Positions 50,536-62,741 of a stretch of DNA of 64,000 nucleotides are shown here, piece by piece. The stretch is from Paragordius varius (lineage: Eukaryota; Nematomorpha), in contig OZ176053.1 of assembly GCA_964247055.1 (NCBI GenBank), forward strand, positions 4,526,001 to 4,590,000, given 5' to 3'. Below the pieces are notes generated by a model. The model was given only the letters and a program-made list of their open reading frames with translations, was not told where the DNA came from and searched no databases. Within the stretch, counting starts at the first letter, position 1, and each line of letters begins with the position of its first letter. The position numbers were made by a program, and so were the translations under genes.

Positions 50536-50903
50536 CTCAACGTATGTTTATCAACCCTTCATTAACCTGATGTTAATTCATATAATAGAAATCAAATTAT
50601 CTGTACCACATACAAATATATTTCTATTTATAAAAATAATTTTCATATAATTTTATGTGCCAATGTATCATGATTTTTTCGTATTTAGGAAAAGTATTGG
50701 AATGTTATAATAAAGCAGTGGTATTAAAAAAGGGGCCGCATTCACAAGTAACAAGTAAGTGAAGCGCCGGAGAATCGTAGGAGTCCTGTCGTCAAGGCCT
50801 TCTTTACCCACTTGTAGCGCATTAGATCGGAAGATACATCAAAGGTTGGCTTTTGTTAGTATCGTTTTTATGTTTTGTTATTATAAGTTAGTGTGGTTAA
50901 TAA

Positions 50904-50906
<3 letters not shown>
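50536..50906. other. 5' flank of CHMP1, no gene seen
   Basis: A+T-rich sequence with no supported coding segment; it should hold the CHMP1 promoter. It leads into an (AT)n run at 50907-50937. Confidence 0.4.

Positions 50907-50937
<31 letters not shown>
50907..50937. repeat. (AT)n microsatellite
   Basis: About 15 AT units followed by a few GTAT units, directly against the left end of the fold-back element at 50948. Confidence 0.9.
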
Positions 50938-50947
<10 letters not shown>

Positions 50948-50948
<1 letters not shown>

Positions 50949-51600
50949 ACCATTTGCACTTCAAGAGTGTTCTTGCACACTTCAAGTTGGTCCTTGAACA
51001 TTTCAAGTTGATCCTTGAACAATTGTTGGTCCTTGAACAGTTCAAGTTGGTCCTTGAACACTTCAAGTTGGTCCTTATTGTTTTTATATTTTATCAATCA
51101 AATCCTAAATAATTCATCTATTATATTGTTTTTAACCTATTTTCTATTATTTAAGATATTAAATCGATATCAACTTTTAATCATTGAGAAACCGTATATC
51201 TTTATTAATTTCTTTAAATAATTTTGGATATTTATAAGATTTTAACACGAAATGAAAAAATATATAGGTTTTCTGGGTTATTAATTAAAATTTTTCATTA
51301 AAAATATTTAAAAGTCAATAATTTTATTCAATTGAAAAAAAAAAGTTTGAAACAAAAAAGTGGTTTTTCAATAAATTTTATTTTTAAATGAATAAATATA
51401 TAATAAAGAAAGAAAATTAGGTTAATAAATAATAAAAAATTAAAAAATAAATGCAAAAATTATGGTTTAAATCAAAATTTATAAATTTTAAGGACCAACT
51501 TGAAGTGTTCAAGGACCAATTGGAACTGTTCAATAACCAACTTGAACTGTTCAAGGACCAACTTGAAGTGTTCAAGGACACTCTTGAAGTGCAAATGGTA
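50948..51600. mobile_element. Fold-back element whose arms are minisatellites
   Basis: The left end TACCATTTGCACTTCAAGAG and the right end CTCTTGAAGTGCAAATGGTA are exact complements. Each arm (50948-51078 and 51491-51600) continues as four or five copies of a roughly 21-bp unit (CTTCAAGTTGGTCCTTGAAC and variants), in opposite orientation in the two arms. The unit is itself partly palindromic (TTGAACANTTCAA). About 410 bp of A+T-rich, non-coding DNA lies between. It inserted beside an AT microsatellite. Confidence 0.75.
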
Positions 51601-51779
51601 TATTAAAAGAATGTTAGTTTCGCCAGGTTAAAATTATATTTAAATTATGTAATCGTACAAACGTTTGGTGCTTACTCCCACCAAATGTCAATTCCAATTC
51701 TAGTCAAATGTAGAGTTAATTTTAAGATAATATGTTTGCTGAAAAAAGGTGGTTCTAAATGAGAATGGTTTTTGAGGTA

Positions 51780-52600
51780 CAATATCGGAAATATTAGGGA
51801 CAAATGACAACCTTACCCTTTCGTGCGACCTTTCAGCTGTTCAACTGGAATGCAAACCCTACCGTTAACTTCCTGTTTTAAACTAATCAATTTTGGGTCA
51901 TATAATATGCCGAAGATTGGTAGCCAGCTTTGCTCCAATATCAGCGGCAATAACAATACTTCCCAGAATGTCATCCTCCCACGATGATTGGCATAATCTC
52001 GTCATAGTGAGGTCTATCATGAATTGAACTTGCATTACGCATTAGAGGTTGCGCATGGTATGTATGAAAACAAAAAATATAAACCATAGAAATTATGCGG
52101 TTACCTTTAATGTATAAATGTAAATAAATATAAAAGTATTGTCCACATTCTACTTTCCAAAAGTTTGAAAAAAGTTCAAAGTACACCTTAATATAGTAGT
52201 ATGAGGTATAAACATTAAAAATGACCACATCCAACAAAGCCATATTCGTGGATCCATTTTTAATCTTATGGTTTTTGCTAGTGTTTATGGACATGAAAAA
52301 TTGAGCTGCGACAAAATTATCCATTTCTTTCATAAGTGTCATTAAAATAATCATAAATTCATTGCAGCGATTAAATAGATTTGGTATCCGTAAATCTTCA
52401 TGGAAGTAAGCCCGGTGGGACCCACCCACATGTTTATACGATAGACGATTTTAAATCATTTAGTGGAGGCAAATTAACATACGAAACAAATAACAGTCCA
52501 AAATCAACATACGTTGCAAGACTGAAAATACGCCGCTTTGTCACAAGATTGCACTATATAATACCGATAACGCTGCGTCGAAAATCTGGTTCCTGCTAAA
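51780..52600 (-). other. Coding-like fragments, unrecognised, frames broken
   Basis: The reverse strand has open stretches with non-repeat codon use. One is GSHRAYFHEDLRIPNLFNRC and KNGSTNMALLDVVIF at 52429-52220. Another is SSWEDDILGSIVIAADIGAK at about 52000-51905, followed in a shifted frame by EVNGRVCIPVEQLKGRTKG at about 51880-51810. They do not join cleanly by splicing. This may be a decayed gene or transposon remnant; no family is recognised. Confidence 0.35.
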
Positions 52601-52605
52601 ATATT

Positions 52606-53513
52606 AAATTCTGATAGTAAATTGTTTCTAGATTATCTTTTTTGGTTTTGGGTAAGATTGATATAGGAAAGTTATATACATTTTTGTGGTAAGTCAATAG
52701 AATATGGCAAAATTTGCGCACATAAAAAACGTTTTTGGTGAGAGTTAAAAATTTCATTCCAAAAATATCACTGAAATGTATCATAAACTACCTCTAAAGG
52801 CAAAACAATTAAAATTTCACCTTTTAGATGGGATCCAATATCAAATTTTTTGTTCTTCAAAAATGGGCTATTTTTTTAAAAGTAAACAGCTGGGAATGCG
52901 CAATAAAAATTTTAAATATATGCTCAATTTTGATATCTTTGATAAAACCTCAAAATTTGGAAAATTTACATTTCTTCAAATTTAAGTTAATTGTGTTTTA
53001 CAAATATTCACCTTTCAAAGCAAACGAGTTAAATTAAAATTTTGAAGGGTGCAATTTTTAGCATCATGAATTATATGGATAATATCTTGGGGGGTTTTTA
53101 TGCCGTTTAAATGCCTGAAGATAAGTAGACGCTTCAACAATATTTTGCTAAAAATTGAATTTTTGAAAAAAGTATGCATTTTTTTTTAATTGATATCAAA
53201 ATTTTGCATATATTTTAACATTTTTATCGCACAATTTCATCATATATGCGTTTTAAGATAACTAGCCCATTTTATAAGAATGAAAAAAATTAGGTCTCTT
53301 GGAACCCACATATAAAATTAAATTTTCTTTAAAATATTGTTTTATTCTTTAATATGTAGTTTATGATATCTTGAATGAAGCATTTAGGTTAAACCAAAAA
53401 AGTTTATTTATGCGCAAATTTTCCATTTTCTGATATGAAGCATAAATCACTAGTAAGGGTCAAAACAAAACCACCATGATAATCGTAATACATTCTCATC
53501 AAATTATATATAT
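52606..53513. mobile_element. 0.9-kb fold-back relative of the 7-kb transposon
   Basis: The left end TTCTGATAG (52609) and the right end matching ACCACCATGATAAT and TACATTCT (to about 53513) reproduce both ends of the 40917-47954 element. The arms of about 350 bp share GGCAAAATTTGCGCACAT, TTTTTGGTGAGAG and TTCATTCCAAAAATATCACT. Only about 200 bp separate them and no transposase is present. This is a non-autonomous, internally deleted derivative. Confidence 0.65.
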
Positions 53514-54195
53514 AGGATATTTTTTTATAACAATTTTGAACGAATGTATATTTAAAACTGAACATATAACAACTAAGAACTCAGCGATATCTCAATTCGA
53601 TAGACTACAGTTAAGACTACTCCAAAATTCTTGATGTTTTACCGGTTTAAATAATACGCCAAAATTTAATAAAGAAGCGTATTATTATTGTTTATTAAAC
53701 AATAGACGAAAGGATAAATATGATCTCCACAATCAATATCTTGAATCATAACAATGATAAATCAACTGCTGCATATTAATTCTCACAAATTGTATTCTAT
53801 ATTGACACCAAAGGTATTAGTATTTTTATTAAAATTCTCACTGAAAGTAGTAACAGAAGTTCTATCCATCACTCTATAGCTAAAGGTGTAAAAATGATTT
53901 CTGTGAAAGTATCTATTAATATTGTTCGATATAATGTGCGCTAATTTTGCCACTTAGCAAATTACCACAAAAACCTTCTTAAATATGTCAGCCCCAAAAC
54001 CCAAATAATGATAATACATTTTTTTATTGGAATATACATCATCAATTTATTTTTTGCGCACTGTAAATATGGTTTAGCTAAAATAGTAACAAATCAATCT
54101 TATTTATATTATACGTCTAAGCACCATATTTAGATCTAATCCTTATATGACTTTTGTTACAAACTAAATAAATTAATAGTCACACAAATCATTCG
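53514..54195. other. Spacer downstream of MRPL19, no gene seen
   Basis: A+T-rich and without a supported coding segment. It contains the 3' flank of MRPL19. Confidence 0.4.
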
Positions 54196-57100
54196 TTATT
54201 TATTTTTGGATGTACTACTGCCTAACACTTTTTTTACAATTTTAAAATGTTTTTCGTTATTTTTTATGTCATCATAAATTTCATCTTGATCCTCCTTTGA
54301 TGTCGTTTTTCGATATGATTTCATAATGTCAAAATGTTCGTATGGTCGAGCTATTTTATCGCGATGTGCCAATTCACGTTCAGTGAAATAAGAATCTAAA
54401 TCTTTGATACCTTTTAGTTCCTGTATTTCCCATTTTTCTCGCCATGGTCGAGGCTTCATAACAACCTAGACATATAAAGAAAATTGTAATTAAACAGAAA
54501 AAACGTAAAACATATAGCCAAATATTTTTTTTAAAAAAACAACTATGCTTTATTAAACCTTAATTTTTCCTATCATTCAATTATAATTTAAAAATATATA
54601 ATTGATTGTGTTACCAATTTATACAACTTTTCATATTTTGCAATTTAAAACAATGATTTAAATAAATAATAATATCTATTTAAAAAAGTACAGCGGTATG
54701 TAAATAAAAGAGGAGGAGTTAAATTAAAATATTGTTATACTGTGAAACCCTTATAATGACATCCTTCTCTTGATACAGTGCCACTTAATTAATTAATACT
54801 AATCACTTTTCTAATTTTGAATAAGGCTTTAAAATTTAGTAATCTAAAGTTGGATATGCCTCTCTACTAACTTACAAGTTTGTGGGTATTGAACCTTAAA
54901 AATGAGCCAAAAAATTCTAATCTATATATTTATAAAAATGGAAAGTGGTGGCTTTCTGTCTGTTTCCGGAAAACCGGCACACCCATTCAAATCCGAATGT
55001 CGAAAAAATATAATCATTTATAAATGCCCCGACAATAGCTTGGCCCTTTTTTGAATTAGGCCCCCAGTCCGGGCCCACCCCGTGTGAAAAACGGTTTCGT
55101 GTCTTTGAGACAATTTTCCGGGAAACGTGTTGGACCATTCGATTTCAAATAAGATTTTTATTTACTTTTTGATTGTGCCGAACATAGTCGGCTCACTTTT
55201 TAAATTTAGGCCCTCTTTTTACCCGCTCCTTCCGTAAAATGTCATCCGCTAAAAACTGATCCGTCATATCGAAAAAGCGTGCCTTTTGGGCTAAATTTCA
55301 GAAAACCTATCAGGTCATATGAGTTCAATAGCTGCTTAAAATATTACCCGTAACGAGGCACAAATTTTGGCCGTGCGGTTTTTTAAAATTAGCCGTTAGT
55401 TAGGCCCTTCACGCCCTGATTTTTTAATTTTAGGAATTTTTTCCAAAAACTAATGAGAGCATATGTAATCAATCATGATTCCAGGTATTCTCCGTAAATA
55501 GGCAAAAATTTTAATCAAGCGCTTTTTTTGTATCAGCCTCTGGGTAGGCAGCTACCCGCCTAAAACTGCGTCACATATCAAAATTGCGTTGTTTTGGAAC
55601 TAATTTAAAGAAAACCTAGGACATATGAGTTAAAGTTCGAAATAGTACCCGTAACTAGGTAAAAACTAAGGTAAGGCCTTTTTTTATTGGCCGTTAATTT
55701 GGGGCCTTTATGCCCTAAAATTACGCCATCATATAACGATTATTTAGTGTTATTGTATTTCGAATAACCCCTGAGACGATGGTTTCAAAGATGATTCCAA
55801 ATATTTTCCCTATAAAGGCCAAAAATTTAACTTAGTGCTTTTTCCATATAGGCCTATGGGTAGGGTCTACCGGTTTAAAACTGAGACGCCATACGAAACC
55901 GGCGTGGCTTTGGAGCTGATTCCAAAAAACTTAAGAAGCCATACGAGTTCAATAAAGGCTTTATATATTATTCATAAAAAGGTAAAAATTATAGTATAGC
56001 GGTTTTTTCAGTTAGCCGTCAATTTGGGGCCTTTACACCAGTAAACAATATATTAGTATGAATGCACCGTTTAGAAAATCCTATGAGATCGACTATTAAA
56101 TAATGTTTCGAAATAATCCACATATATGGATCTTTTATTGATCCCCTTTTTCAAATAGCCCGGCCAGAAGTCCAAAGGACTTCCTCGGACTGCGTAGCAG
56201 CACGAGATTTACCTAGTTATCTATAAAATATATTGATAAATAGAAAAATGAATAAATTTTATAGATATTTAAATCAGGGGTGTCCAACACAAATACCTTG
56301 ACGGCTGTTTTGGTAATTCTTCTTTTTATATTTATTATGAGCCATTCTAAAAAGTCGTATATTTTTTAACAATTTTTATATTTTTAACATTTTAGCATAC
56401 CGAAAAAACGTGTTAGACATCCCTGATTTAAAACATGATTGCGGATAATCACCCAATTTTTTCCGATCATCGAGGTATAATGATGAGAAGTCTACTGTAT
56501 ATCCCTAAAAAGTTGATGATCCCATTTAAATTTTTAAAAAGCCAAGAGCTTTTGTCGACAAAAAATGCTACTTTCATTTTGCTTAAAAAGGGAATTTTAC
56601 ATATATGGTGTAATACTTTTTTCATTTTTCAATAATCTTAATTTTAAGTGCAATTTAAAAATGTTTTCACAATCAAGTTAGGTTGGCGCCATTAAAAATA
56701 CTGTTTTATATCTTAATTATTGTATTAGATAAATATCACCGATCACACTGTCAAATCTTTCTAAAAAATGTATAATTTTTGGAAGTCGTGTAAGGAATAT
56801 TACGTTTTCCGGGGAAATTAGTGATAATAAACGGATAAAAAGTTTTAAAAACACATTTTTCAGAATAAAATCAAGTCGAAAGTTTTTACAACTTTTAAAA
56901 TGTTATATTTTACAACTTTTAAAATGTTATAAATCAAATCCAATTTATATAAAAAAATTTTTTATGGGTTCAAGTGGTTAATCATGATATAAAACTCTAT
57001 TTTATCTTAAATTTTTTCAGTTGTTAAATTAGCGATTTAGCACTTTAACTTTGTTCTATGTTTCATTGTATAAAAGTAATAAAGCGTTAACAAGGCATTC

Positions 57101-58731
57101 GTCAACAATTATTTTATTTAGTAATCATTCGATCAATTTCTAGGGTATACTGTGTCAAACGCCTTTTAATATCAAAGAAAGGGTGATAGATATTATCTTC
57201 TTTGCTTTGGTAATTATCCCCCAGTTATGATAGGGTATAGATCGGATCTATTGTGCTTGTGTTTCTTGAAACGCAAATTGCATTGGATTGATGGATATAC
57301 CTTCCCTGAATTTATTTTCTAAAACTGATTCTTGACGGTGTGTTCAAGGAGTTCAGAAAGTCGATAAAAAACATTAATTCCCTTTAATTTTTATATATAC
57401 CAATTAGTATGTTTTCATCCTTCAAAAATTTTATCCCTAATTGATTATATGGAAAAGATTTTGAAGTTGGTCTGATATAATAATATCATTTGTAAGCTCT
57501 GTACACAATGAAAGTCTTTAAATCAGTTCTAGAAGATATATTAAACGATTATTCATCAATCAAATACAATGGATCCCAATATAACACAAGTTCAAATCCA
57601 GAACTTTAAAAAACTCAGGAATAAATAACAGAGCAAATGGGAAATAAGGGAAAATATTGTTGAATGGCTTGTTAACACCATATTAATTTTATATGATGAA
57701 CATAGCAAAGTTGGACATCCCTAAATATACCGAAAACTTTTAAATTAACGCAGGCCTTCATCAGGGTTTTTTAGCCCCTACTCTTTACAACGGTTATAAT
57801 GTAAATGAAAATTCTCGAACGATTTCATATAAAATGTTATACGATAATTCAATACACAATAATTCTAATTACAAAGATATAGAAATATTTCGAAAATGGA
57901 TTAAAAATCAAAAACAAAACTAAAATCTTAAATAAAATCGAAAAAGTGTTGGGTTTAACTGAATTCTGTTGGTAATTTTTACTGTGGATCCAAAAGCTGT
58001 GTGATTTTTTATAATATTGTCATCCTACTGATGCTCTTAAAATTTCATAATTATCCGTTAAATTTTATAGTCAAATCATCAAATAAAAATTAAATTTTTT
58101 TCGCCCTCGCTATTTATTCATAAGAAATATATGATAAAAATAACCTGAGTAGTGTTAATGGGAACTGGATCGTTTGGAGAATGAAATGTTTTTGGCATGT
58201 TGGGATCAAAAGTGGAATATTCAGGTAGCGCATCTTTAAGGTATAATAAGTGATCATCCAATCTTTTTTCCAATCTCAAAACCTCAATTGATAAGATGGT
58301 GGGATTGTACATTTCGTAAGAGATTTCCATACCTGTTTAAATAAATATATATATGGTACCCATATTATCGATTACATTTCTTAGCATAAAAAAGTGTCTC
58401 ATTCCATATTCGGCACGTAGTATACACAATCCTGTAAATTTGTTTATTTTTTGGTCGCAATAGGGATCTGATACAGTCACAGTCATTATTGATCCTTTAA
58501 TTAAACAAGCAATTTACCGACATAAAATTCAGGAATATTAATTTGAGAACGCCGCTTTATCATGTCATTTCTTTCCAACATGTGGCATAGTTTGTTCTTC
58601 TTGGTCCAATCAGCATTGTTTGGTAAAAATTCTGGATAAATAAACCTGATACTAGAAATCACAAAACCTGTATTCTCTAACGGTTTTGTCAACAAGCTGT
58701 TGTTCATCTGCATCTTCCATAGGTATTCCAT
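54196..58731 (-). CDS. MRPL19: MRPL19, mitochondrial ribosomal protein bL19m
   Basis: Four exons, 58731-58518, 58494-58360, 58332-58145 and 54465-54196, give 268 residues (human 292). Hallmarks are RFIYPEFLPNNADWTKKNKL, HMLERNDMIKRRSQINIPEF, YVGSIMTVTVSDPYCDQKIN, FTGLCILRAEYGMRHFFMLR and NVIDNMGMEISYEMYNPTIL. Then come RLEKRLDDHLLYLKDALPEY, STFDPNMP and MKPRPWREKWEIQELKGIKD, all in family order. It is a protein of the mitochondrial large ribosomal subunit, near the subunit interface. Two introns are ultrashort (23 and 27 nt). The third is 3.7 kb and holds the Helitron-like repeat, a hAT MITE and a family A MITE remnant (about 54490-54685). The N-terminus is uncertain: an alternative frame joined by a 22-nt intron is equally open (see findings). 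Confidence 0.93.
54911..56215 (-). mobile_element. Helitron-like dispersed repeat, long copy
   Basis: A G+C-richer block of about 1.3 kb inside the large MRPL19 intron, in reverse orientation to the copy at 1697-2275. One end is CTAATCTATATATTTATAAA and the other is GCAGCACGAGATTTAC. The interior repeats a module several times: a sentence-like pattern of CCGTTAATTTGGGGCCTTTA, ATATGAGTT and GGCAAAAATTTTA blocks at about 55260-56050. There are no terminal inverted repeats, no target duplication and no protein. Asymmetric ends suggest Helitron-type transposition, but this is inference. Confidence 0.55.
56275..56425. mobile_element. hAT-type MITE with 8-bp target duplication
   Basis: 151 bp bounded by CAGGGGTGTCCAACAC and GTGTTAGACATCCCTG. 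The flanks ATTTAAAT (56267-56274) and ATTTAAAA (56426-56433) agree at 7 of 8 bases. Non-coding, inside the MRPL19 intron. A solitary similar end (CAGGGGTGCTCAACACGCGA) occurs at 42354. Confidence 0.75.
56434..58144. other. Remainder of the large MRPL19 intron
   Basis: A+T-rich, with scattered short open frames that lack splice context. One stretch (about 57120-57480) has a few mildly coding-like codons, perhaps an old retroelement trace, but nothing can be assigned. Confidence 0.35.
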
Positions 58732-59928
58732 AAAATTTTTGAATAAAACGAAAATTTGAAAAAGTTAAGGGTTTTAAACATCTTTTCACTAACATTGAAA
58801 AGTTATAATCAGGTGCATTAAAATATATCATTGGTATCGCGATAGATTAAATTTTACAGTTCATTATATCTTTTTTTGTACGCGATGATTTTTATGGGTA
58901 AACAAGTTACTTTTTTGAAACTTGCTAACCTTAAATATCGAACCCTCTTCTCCCGTATCAAAAAACCAATAATTTTATAGTTTATTAATTTGTTCCGAAA
59001 TCGGATAGCTTCGAAATACAATTGAAGGAGGCTGATATTAATATTAATCAATAATTTTTTATAGCATGCTATTTCAAATCTTTCCAAAATTATTTACATT
59101 TTTAACACTTCCTGACATTTTTATTTTTTATAAGCAATGACATATCGTAGTTTTCTATCCCAGTTAAAATAATAAACAAACTGCTGCCTTGAATTATTTT
59201 GGCTATAATTTACTTATCAACCCATCGTCTCGTGTATTAGAAAAACTCAAAATTCTTTTAGAGTCCCGAATTAAGACATCTCCAAAACACAATTCAAATA
59301 AACGGCTAAAATTAAAATCAACAAACATAATATACAGTTGTTTGCGTGTAGTATTCACGTTTATATGTAGTTTATGGTATATTTTAGTAATATTTTTGGA
59401 ATGATGCGTTTAGTTTTTACCAATAAGTTTTTAAAAAATTGTCCGCAATTTTTGCCATTTCCTGGTATGAAACAACAAAGTCTTAATAACTTTTTTTAAA
59501 TAATTATTCAGGGACAAAACCAGAATCAACATAAATCTGATATATTTTTCTATCAGAAAATACATATTTCATTATTTTATTAAAGCTATTTCAAAAAATT
59601 TGTGAAACCAATGTAAAAATTATATAACTAGCTGAAATAAACATCCGTTCATGCCAGGTTAAAGATCTAAACTTTAATATTTGTTATAATTGGTTAAAAT
59701 CAAATTCTTTCATGATGATAATTACAAACTATTTTTTGTTTTTTAATCGTCTTTGATCAATGGTACGCCTGAAAGATCCGTTGTAATCTTAATATACGTA
59801 CCCGTTACTAATGAACATTATTAGTTTAAGCAAATTTAATTGTCCTCAACTTAATGGTCCTAGCAAATCGTTAATTAAAATTAAATTTTGTAATCTCTTA
59901 AGACGTCCATATATTATTAAACAATCTA
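58732..59928. other. Spacer between MRPL19 and RMI1 with a solitary transposon arm
   Basis: At about 59335-59562 lies one arm of the 7-kb transposon family (TTGCCATTTCCTGGTATGAA, ending TTTCTATCAGAAAATA). The partner arm was not found. The reverse frame at 59087-58854 is open for 77 codons but has no support. Confidence 0.5.
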
Positions 59929-62741
59929 CTAAATGCCATTTATTAAATAATCTTCTATAAATTTATATTTACAAACAGTAATGTTCTTATCCTCATTCTT
60001 TTCAAGGTAAAAACATCCGTACATATTTATGAGTTTCCGTTGAAAATCTGTGATAATCTAAACATGAACATATATAATATATTATATAAAATAGCTAGGG
60101 GGATGGATAAATAGTTTAACCTAAATTTTATGTAAATTAAGAAAAATGCTCAATTAAAAAATCTAATCTATGGGTCATTATTGATTTTTAATATATGTTA
60201 AACTAGACATTTTTCTTAACTATCCATATTATAAAGAAAAATCTATAATTAGTTTTAACCTGGAGTTTCTTTTTCCTCGATGTTTCGTCCTTATTCATAG
60301 ACAATTTCTAGATAAAAAAATCATTATTGATGTTTATACCTCAAATTCAAATGATGAGATCGTAGCCAATTTCGTCAATACCTAATTTATAAAAATGTAA
60401 TATTCATTTGGTTTGGATAATTTTTTTATGAAATATAAAAAATAAATCCAATATTTTATAATTTAATATAAACATTGTTAGAGATAAAGGCATCTACACA
60501 ACCCGTCCCATCCGTCAATTTAACTTGAAGAACCCAACCTGCTTGAGGGTGGCGTTGTAATTTAGTTAGTAAAGTGTGAATCATACCCTACATCAATCAG
60601 AATTAAAGTTTGTAAAGATAAAACATAAATATGTCGAATTAAATGTTTTTTAATAGCCACAATTTTTAAAAGATATACCATATTTTTAGATTCTTTATGT
60701 AACTTTGATTAGGTTTGTTAAATAGGGGTTGTCAAATACGAATTCAGAACTCTTCAGATCAATAACCATTATAATATAAATAGAAAAAACGGGTCTCATG
60801 ATAGCTTACTTTTAAATTGCGGCTCTTACTGACTTTATTGAAGCAATTTAACAATATTATTTTCTATGAAAATTTAAGTACCATAATAACGAATGGTTTT
60901 TGTACATCTGTTTTATCCATGTTTTGATTTTGATTATTATTTAACCATGTTGAAATATGGATTAAATAATTTAATTGATCCATTTTGCAATTGTGATCCA
61001 ATGTATTAGTGTCTTCCCTCTTTTTATCAGGGCTAACTGGAGTAGGTATATTGAGACAAGTATCATCCAAATCTAAAATATTATCGGCAACTAAATAAAT
61101 CATATAAGTAATGCATAATACTTGTCTCATCAAGATCTATACTTATAGGAATAATTTCTTTGTTAGTTATAGGCTTAGATGAAGTTGGATGAGGGCTATT
61201 AACAGCAGTTATTTCCAAATGTGATAAATCTAAAATTGATTTATTTACACTATTACTTGGTAAATTATCTTGAAGTATTTTATTTGTGGCAGGTTGTTTT
61301 AGAGTCATATTATCGGTTTCTAGATTATATTCTGTACCAACATTACAAGACAAATCCATGATTTTTTTAACATTACCATTATGAATTAAGGATATATTGG
61401 GTATGGCTTTTTCAACGACAACATCACAATCATTTCTAATTAATAATTATTAATTAAACTTTCAAAAGTAAATGGCTTAAATCGAAATCTAACTTCGTAT
61501 ATAAATTGTCCGAAAAAAATTAAGAATTTTTATAGTATCCAACCTTTAATGTTTAAAATAATGTTTTTTAACATAAAAAATCGTTTGGTAGTTGGCAACA
61601 TCCTTAAATTAATACTAAGTAGATCAAGTTAACAATCAATAGTTGATTGAAGCGCTAATATGCATTAATCGATTTAAAATTATTAACAAAAAGTGTAATT
61701 ATTTTTTTAATCTCAGAGCAAAGGAAATTTGGCAAGGCGAAAATTGCTAGCAATGATTAATTGTGTAATTTTCATGCATATATTAAACTTTAAACGGTTG
61801 CAAAAAAATGCCTAAATTAACCATAATATTAAGTATTTTTAAGTGATCTCAAAGTTTTTACCGCTAACAAAATCACCTTTAAACATTTCAAATTCACTCT
61901 TGAAGATTTCAAAATCACTTGGGCTAACTAACTCATCTAATAAAATATTATTTAATTATCGGTTTATTATGCTAAATTTAAAGAAAGTATTATTTATAAA
62001 TAAAAAATAGGTATTTTTTTATTTTTAAAAATATGAGTTATTTAGGGCAAATTTAAAAGGTTCGAGGATGATGTATATATCGATTTAAGATAATTTGAAA
62101 AAACTCAAATATAAAAAAATTTATACAGTGAAGAAGGTTGAAGGGTTTCATCCATCGGCAACAAATGCGATCTATATATTTGTAACATTTTACTCAAAGT
62201 TGTTATCATTGTTATATTTGTATTTTTGGATTAAATTGAAAACGTGTCCTCCCAAATATTGACAATTGTTCTTCCGCAATAAAATAATCCCGTATCTTAC
62301 TTCAAATTCGCCATGGATAAGTATTTTACAACCAGGATAAATTAATTCAACAAATTTATCGAATTCAAATGCATGAAATATTTGATAACCATCAGTAACT
62401 GTCAAATACCGGTTTTCATGCGAAAAAGACTGTTTTATATAAAAAAAACTTGCCTGAGATTTTTCGAGTTCGGTTCCATATATATCAAATTTATGAATAT
62501 GGGAATATCCAGATTTTAAAATATCCTTAGCCCAAAGTAGTTGTAAAAGTAATGGGCCTTTGAATGCTTGACATTCAACCAAATTTAAATCTGGCAATTG
62601 ATTTATACGCTTATATTTGGAAATATCAAAAGATTCTGTAATGTCATAATGCATAGCTTCTTTAATAAGCTCATCACCTATAGATTTTCTATTTTTAGCC
62701 CAAAGTTCATTTAAGAATAGATAAGTGCATAAAGCTGGCAT
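59929..62741 (-). CDS. RMI1: RMI1, OB-fold subunit of the BLM-TOP3A dissolvasome
   Basis: Exons supported: 62741-62194 and 61435-61122, then 61090-60882, 60587-60474, 60381-60340, 60307-60260 and 60057-59929; all but the link after exon 1 are in phase. A further piece at about 61951-61865 (ELVSPSDFEIFKSEF) and the start of a second exon at 62171 could not be joined in phase. Exon 1 carries the RMI1 N-terminal helical and OB region: YKRINQLPDLNLVECQAFKG, LTVTDGYQIFHAFEF, PGCKILIHGEFEVRYGIILL and YLGGHVFNLI. The middle is disordered. The C-terminal OB part reads KPFVIM, GWVLQVKLTDGTGCVDAFIS, NNVLTKLATISSFEFE and ITDFQRKLINMYGCFYLEKN. RMI1 stabilises TOP3A and helps BLM dissolve double Holliday junctions. 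Introns include 22, 31 and 32 nt. The gene is head-to-head with CCDC174. Confidence 0.85.
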
